This document shows, piece after piece, positions 12,233-15,148 of a DNA stretch of 15,148 nucleotides. The notes under the pieces are model-generated. The model was not told where the DNA came from and did not search any database. It saw only the letters and a program-made list of their open reading frames with translations. The position numbers and the translations under genes were made by a program. The DNA lies in the NCBI GenBank assembly GCA_041687575.1, contig JAWLBS010000095.1, positions 1 through 15,148 of the forward strand, in the 5' to 3' direction. How positions within the stretch are numbered: the stretch's first letter is position 1; each line of letters begins with the position of its first letter. The DNA is from JANYLN01 sp041687575 (lineage in GTDB: Bacteria > Planctomycetota > Phycisphaerae > UBA1845 > JANYLN01).

Positions 12233-12259
12233 CGGTTCCTCCTGCCAGAATACCCGCAA
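12233..12259 (-). promoter_or_regulatory. Conserved upstream block (copy 2), possible promoter
   Basis: On the minus strand this reads TTGCGGGTATTCTG, then 2 nt, then AGGAGGAACCG. It matches 13 of 14 bases and 9 of 11 bases of the block upstream of the GH42-like gene (4874-4898). TATTCT could be a -10 element. No good -35 hexamer was found at 17 nt, so a regulator site is equally possible. Confidence 0.4.
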
Positions 12260-12319
12260 CCGCTGCCGGGGGCCATGCTCCGGAGCGGCATCGGGTCTGG
12301 GGTCTCGCAGCGGCGGGGG

Positions 12320-12342
12320 CAGGGATCAGGCGTCTGACCCTG
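12320..12342. repeat. Small inverted repeat CAGGGATCAG...CTGACCCTG
   Basis: The arms (12320-12329 and 12334-12342) pair with one bulged base and a 4-nt loop. The flanking GCGGGGGCAGG...ATCAGG resembles 1873-1893. A short GGGGT-CTG-ACCCC element lies nearby at about 12413-12425. Confidence 0.35.
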
Positions 12343-12427
12343 ATTCGCACGCCTGCTGGCGGAGTCAATGCCGAAACTTCATGGGGGCCTGGACGGGTGC
12401 GCACGCATATGGGGTCTGACCCCGCTG

Positions 12428-12476
12428 CGTTGGGCACGGCCCTGCACCCGGCTTCGCCCAACGACGGCTACGCCGT
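12428..12476. repeat. Two adjacent hairpins in the 12175-13238 gap
   Basis: CGTTGGGC (12428-12435) pairs perfectly with GCCCAACG (12456-12463). It is followed at once by ACGGC-TAC-GCCGT (12464-12476). No gene, RNA gene or T tract is seen here. The stretch 12480-12570 beyond shows only GC-rich low-complexity sequence. Confidence 0.4.
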
Positions 12477-12570
12477 GGCAAACAGCCCCTGGCATGGCCC
12501 CCCGGCCGGCGGCCGGCGATGCACGCGCCCGGCCACCCTCGGGCCCCCGCCCACCAACCCACGCCGCAGG

Positions 12571-12731
12571 CACGCACGTAGGGCGGGCTGCTTGCCGTGA
12601 GCGAGCAAAGCGAGTCGAACGGCGCCCGCCAATCAGGTGCCGTCGGTATGTATGTAGGGCGGGCTCTGCCCGCCAATCAGTGCCGTTGACACGCACGTAG
12701 GGCGGGCTCTGCCCGCCAATCAGTGCCGTTG
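12571..12731. repeat. Tandem array of three GTAGGGCGGGCT elements
   Basis: Two identical 35-nt copies start at 12654 and 12697 (43-nt period, GTAGGGCGGGCT through CAGTGCCGTTG). A third, at 12578, carries an extra stretch of about 33 nt in its hairpin loop, with GAGCGAGCAAAGCGAG related to 111-134. Each copy folds as GGCGGGC...GCCCGCC followed by AATCAG. This is the same family as the copies at 1814 and those inside the adenylation domain. Confidence 0.8.
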
Positions 12732-12764
12732 GCAACAATGCACTGAAAGTGCAGCAGAATTCAG

Positions 12765-12842
12765 CCCGGGGTCAGCGGGTCGCGTCACAGGCCTGCGAAG
12801 CCGTTGTTTGGCGAAGCAGGCCCGCGACCCGCTTACCCCGGG
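12765..12842. repeat. 78-nt long hairpin element
   Basis: Outer arms of 20 nt (12765-12784 and 12823-12842) pair at 19 of 20 positions. Inner arms GGCCTGC (12790-12796) and GCAGGCC (12816-12822) pair perfectly, leaving a 5-nt bulge on one side and a 19-nt loop. This is too long for an ordinary terminator and has no T tract. A REP/MITE-like mobile palindrome or a structured RNA are the main options. Confidence 0.7.
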
Positions 12843-12868
12843 TACCAGGCCCCCCATTTTCTCGGTTC

Positions 12869-12883
12869 AGCCCTGTAAGGGCT
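12869..12883. repeat. AGCCCT-GTA-AGGGCT hairpin
   Basis: A 6-bp perfect stem with a 3-nt loop within TTCAGCCCTGTAAGGGCTGC. Similar CAGCCCTGAAAGGGC-type repeats are widespread between genes in several phyla, to my recollection. It lies 26 nt beyond the long hairpin, so the two may be parts of one repeat cluster. Confidence 0.45.
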
Positions 12884-12958
12884 GCATAACCGCCCCCTGT
12901 TTCACCGTCACAAAATGATGGATGCATCCCGTCACAGATGGCGTTAGATCCTCGCCCG

Positions 12959-13205
12959 CTACCGGCTCGACCTCGCCCAGCAGCAGCACGCCTGCCAGGG
13001 CGATCGACGCGGGCTCGGGGACGGGCGTGTACTCGTACTGCAGCGTGACATTGCCCGACTCGACGGGCAAGGAGCCCCTCGCAGTGCTGTCGAAGCCGGC
13101 GGCCCCCGGCGCAGCCACGTGTACCCAATCCCCCGGGCCGGGCGGAAATGCTCCTTGTCCCGCCGCCGCCGGCCCGCTATACTCGCTCCCAACGAGTCGA
13201 ACGAA
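12959..13205 (-). pseudogene. C-terminal remnant of a PEP-CTERM exported protein
   Basis: The minus strand is open from about 13205 and encodes a protein tail (GDWVHVAAPGAAGFDSTARG, then GNVTLQYEYTPVPEPASIAL). VPEP at 13011-13022 followed by ASIALAGVLLL is the PEP-CTERM sorting signal, recognised by exosortase in the inner membrane. No start codon or signal peptide remains: an in-frame stop lies at 13206-13208, and upstream is the start of another gene. After LLL the frame runs on into EVEPVAGEDL. Removing one G from the GGG at 12976-12978 would instead give LLLARSSR and a stop at 12959-12961, the expected basic tail. It therefore looks truncated at the 5' end and frameshifted near the 3' end. 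The membrane stretch is short, so the original end is uncertain. Confidence 0.65.
13155..13183 (+). promoter_or_regulatory. Sigma70-type promoter of the 503-aa secreted-protein gene
   Basis: TTGTCC (13155-13160) and TATACT (13178-13183) are separated by exactly 17 nt. The -10 matches 5 of 6 and the -35 4 of 6 consensus bases. Transcription would start near 13190, about 49 nt before the ATG at 13239. The promoter lies within the antisense PEP-CTERM remnant. Confidence 0.5.
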
Positions 13206-13238
13206 TCAAGAGATTGGCAGGTACCGGGAGACATCACC

Positions 13239-14750
13239 ATGGATAGGACCGGCTTGTCTTTGGCGTTCGTTGCGCAGTGGCTGCTCAACTTTTCTTCTCT
13301 TTCCACGCGAATCGGGGCCATCGGGCTGATGGCGGCGGCACTCTGCATGCCCGGGCCGGTATCGGCGGCGCCGGCGGCACAGGCGGAGCTGACCTTCGAG
13401 AAATTCCCCATGGAGTTCGCGGACTACTACTGCACCCAGGGCCTTCCGGCCAGGGTGGCAGAGCACAGGCCCGACTTCTGCCGCTCCGAAAATCCGCTGC
13501 TGGCCGATGCGACGAAGGCGGCCTTTGCCACGACGCTGATGCTGGACGAGTCCGAAGGCACCGGCAAGGGGTACGACCGGCTCTACGTCGACTTCGACCG
13601 GGACGGGCAGTACACCGACGATCCGGTCTACACATCCGAGCCCTGCCGGGTGGCCAGGGGCCCGGACCGCCTGCCGGTGATCGCATATTTCAGCAATGTT
13701 GTCATGCCTCGCAAGAGCAACGCCGGTGACCGGACCCGCGTGCAGGTCTTCCTCGAGCAGAAAGGCAACTACATCAACTTGGTGCTGATCCCGCAGAACT
13801 GGGCCGTCGGCCAAATCACGATCGATGGCCGGACGATGCCCGCGGCCCTGATCGATGCCAACTGGAATGACGAGGTGACGGCCCTGGGCGGCTTCCGGCC
13901 GGGGCAGGCCTCGCACGACGCGCCCCGCGGCGACCTGCTGATCCTGGGCATCGAGGGCGAAACGGCGCTGCGGCCGGCCACGAGCCTCTTCGTCCCCGGC
14001 GACGGCGGGTCGGCCAAGGGGTTCCTGACCCGGCACCTGGTCCTCGACAGCGGGACCTACGAGATCAAGGCCGCCCAAAGCGGCGGCAAGGCCACGCTGA
14101 GCCTCATACCGGCCGACGTCCCGACCGGCACCGTGAAACTGACGGAGCGGTCGCCGGCCTCGCACGTGCTGCTGGTGGGGCAGTCCACCTGCGTGATGGT
14201 CCCGGGCAACAGGACCGAGATCCAGGTCCCCGCGGACACCTACCTGATGATGAGCTACGGCTACTCCAGAACCGTCTTCGATGTCAAGCAGGGGCAGCAG
14301 ACCGAGGTCGACCCGATCGACCCCCACCAGCGGGCCCTGCGCAGGGCGGAACAGGCCGCCGCGGCAAGGGCCGCTGCCCAGCCACCCCCCGCCCAAGAGG
14401 CGCCCGCGGCGCCGGCATGGGCCGACCCAGCCGACCCCTGGACCCTCTACGTGCAACAGTTCATCGCCCGCCACCAGCTCGACCCCGCCCAGCACCAGCA
14501 GGCCTGGTCGATCCTCAAGGACCTCAAGGCGCGGGCGGCCGAATACCGCACGGCCCACAAGGCCGACTACGAGGCCGTCGATCGGTTCGAGGACAAGGTC
14601 CGCCAGACCCGGGAGCGCAAGGCCCTCGACGGGCCGATCGAGGCGATGTTCGATGAACTCAAGGCTCGCCTGTCTGCGATCCCCGGCGAGCCGCAGAGCC
14701 AGGCGGCCCCCGGCAATCCGCAAAAAGCGACGGCAAGCCGGCCGCAGTAG
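13239..14750 (+). CDS. Secreted protein: beta domain plus helical Spy-like C-terminus
   Basis: This 503-aa protein is probably exported. A hydrophobic stretch IGAIGLMAAALC followed by PGPVSA (about 25-43) looks like a signal peptide with a long n-region. Residues 50-355 are beta-rich, with an Asp-rich loop VDFDRDGQYTDD (117-128) like a calcium-binding repeat, and four Cys residues. An Ala/Pro/Gln linker (about 365-395) leads to a charged helical domain (398-480; YVQQFIARHQLDPAQHQQAW, then AAEYRTAHKADYEAVDRFED). That domain resembles the LTxxQ/Spy-type periplasmic helix pattern, a tentative comparison. The ATG at 13239 was chosen over 13119 because GGGAG (13226-13230) lies 8 nt upstream and the promoter at 13155-13183 excludes the earlier start. 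I do not recognise the full-length family. It converges on the partial gene at the right edge. Confidence 0.75.
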   Translation: MDRTGLSLAFVAQWLLNFSSLSTRIGAIGLMAAALCMPGPVSAAPAAQAELTFEKFPMEFADYYCTQGLPARVAEHRPDFCRSENPLLADATKAAFATTLMLDESEGTGKGYDRLYVDFDRDGQYTDDPVYTSEPCRVARGPDRLPVIAYFSNVVMPRKSNAGDRTRVQVFLEQKGNYINLVLIPQNWAVGQITIDGRTMPAALIDANWNDEVTALGGFRPGQASHDAPRGDLLILGIEGETALRPATSLFVPGDGGSAKGFLTRHLVLDSGTYEIKAAQSGGKATLSLIPADVPTGTVKLTERSPASHVLLVGQSTCVMVPGNRTEIQVPADTYLMMSYGYSRTVFDVKQGQQTEVDPIDPHQRALRRAEQAAAARAAAQPPPAQEAPAAPAWADPADPWTLYVQQFIARHQLDPAQHQQAWSILKDLKARAAEYRTAHKADYEAVDRFEDKVRQTRERKALDGPIEAMFDELKARLSAIPGEPQSQAAPGNPQKATASRPQ

Positions 14751-14856
14751 GGGGTAAGCCAGCCCGAGCCCGTGGGCGCATGGACGGTGGCTGGCGGGTG
14801 GCCCCCCCCGCAAAGTTTGCATTCACAGTTCCTGCCATGGCATCTGGCCGGCGGGG

Positions 14857-15148
14857 CTACATGGCATTCATGTCGAGGCCGTAGATCTTGCGGACCCTTT
14901 CGGCGAGCTCTTCGTCGGTGGGGTGAGCCGCGCGGTGCTGGTCCTGGCGCTTCTGGCGGTGGCGGTCGTTTTCGGTCTGCTGGGCGCGGGCGCGGATGCA
15001 GGCGTGGTAGTGGTCGGCGAAGGCGCGGGCGAGGCGGCTGAGCTGGTCGGGGGGCAGGTCGGGATCTTCGAGGGCGTCGGCGAGGCGCTGGAGGAAGCGG
15101 CGGCTGACGGTGTCGGCGGTGAGGGGGCGGGGCGGACGCTTTTGGGGG
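14857..15148 (-). CDS. 3' end of an unidentified charged helical protein (partial)
   Basis: The minus strand is open from the right edge to a TAG at 14857-14859, giving 96 residues. The start lies outside the window. The sequence is natural-looking and helical: LTADTVSRRFLQRLADALED, a QLSRLARAFADHYHAC helix, a very polar stretch (QQTENDRHRQKRQDQHR), then HPTDEELAERVRKIYGLDMNAM. It is rich in Arg, Gln, Asp and His, and third codon positions are almost all G or C, as in its neighbours. I do not recognise the family; a DNA- or RNA-associated protein would fit the composition, but that is a guess. It converges on the 503-aa protein gene, with 106 nt between the stops. Confidence 0.65.
   Translation of the reverse strand, partial: PQKRPPRPLTADTVSRRFLQRLADALEDPDLPPDQLSRLARAFADHYHACIRARAQQTENDRHRQKRQDQHRAAHPTDEELAERVRKIYGLDMNAM

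Noticed and set aside
12571..12731. CRISPR array
   Set aside because: There are only three copies, the spacing sequences are short and near-identical, and the units are palindromic. No cas gene is near.
12867..13118. Intact 83-codon gene starting with GTG at 13118
   Set aside because: The frame is the PEP-CTERM tail running past its expected end. It starts in mid-domain with no ribosome site, so it is treated as a remnant.
14758..14795. Terminator between the convergent genes at the right end
   Set aside because: GCCAGCC and GGCTGGC pair for only 7 bp around a 24-nt loop with no T tract, too weak to list.
13206..14822. Minus-strand open frame of 538 codons antisense to the 503-aa secreted-protein gene
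   Set aside because: It is Gly/Arg/Leu-biased without a signal or domain. The plus strand has a promoter, a ribosome site and an exported-protein layout.

Overview
The window is about 15.1 kb of GC-rich bacterial DNA. Its gene content suggests a Planctomycetota bacterium, possibly of the Phycisphaerae type. It has a sulfatase, a large secreted GH42-like protein, a DUF4832-like barrel protein, a dockerin protein with no cohesin nearby, a PEP-CTERM remnant, and gaps full of short palindromic repeats. This assignment is an inference from gene families. No rRNA, tRNA, CRISPR array, transposase or replication origin was seen.

Layout. Positions 1-81 hold the 3' end of a plus-strand gene. Three minus-strand genes follow: a sulfatase (273-1760), a secreted GH42-like glycosidase (1948-4821) and an adenylation-carrier-thioesterase protein (5295-8165). 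A plus-strand secreted dockerin protein (8588-9808) diverges from that block and converges, across a 30-nt palindrome, on a small secreted minus-strand protein (9984-10376). Next is a cytosolic barrel protein (10783-12174, minus). A gene-poor stretch of about 1 kb (12175-13238) carries tandem repeats, a 78-nt hairpin and a broken PEP-CTERM gene. A secreted protein of 503 aa (13239-14750, plus) converges on the 3' end of an unrecognised helical protein at the right edge (14857-15148, minus), which has no start in the window.

How the genes may work together. The sulfatase, the GH42-like protein and the DUF4832-like protein are a reasonable set for breaking down a sulfated or complex glycan. The two glycosidase-like genes share a conserved block 64-85 nt and 59-85 nt upstream of their starts, which suggests common control. 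The adenylation-carrier-thioesterase protein stands alone as a one-module carrier-protein enzyme with no partner here. The secreted proteins look like cell-surface or extracellular factors of unknown role.

The most unusual points are these. (1) Two in-frame copies of an intergenic palindromic repeat sit inside the adenylation domain. (2) The thioesterase has Cys, Glu and Arg where Ser, Asp and His are expected. (3) The two glycosidase-like genes share an upstream block. (4) The sulfatase keeps the formylglycine motif but has changes at other active-site positions. (5) A PEP-CTERM gene is truncated and frameshifted, and its neighbour's promoter lies inside the remnant.
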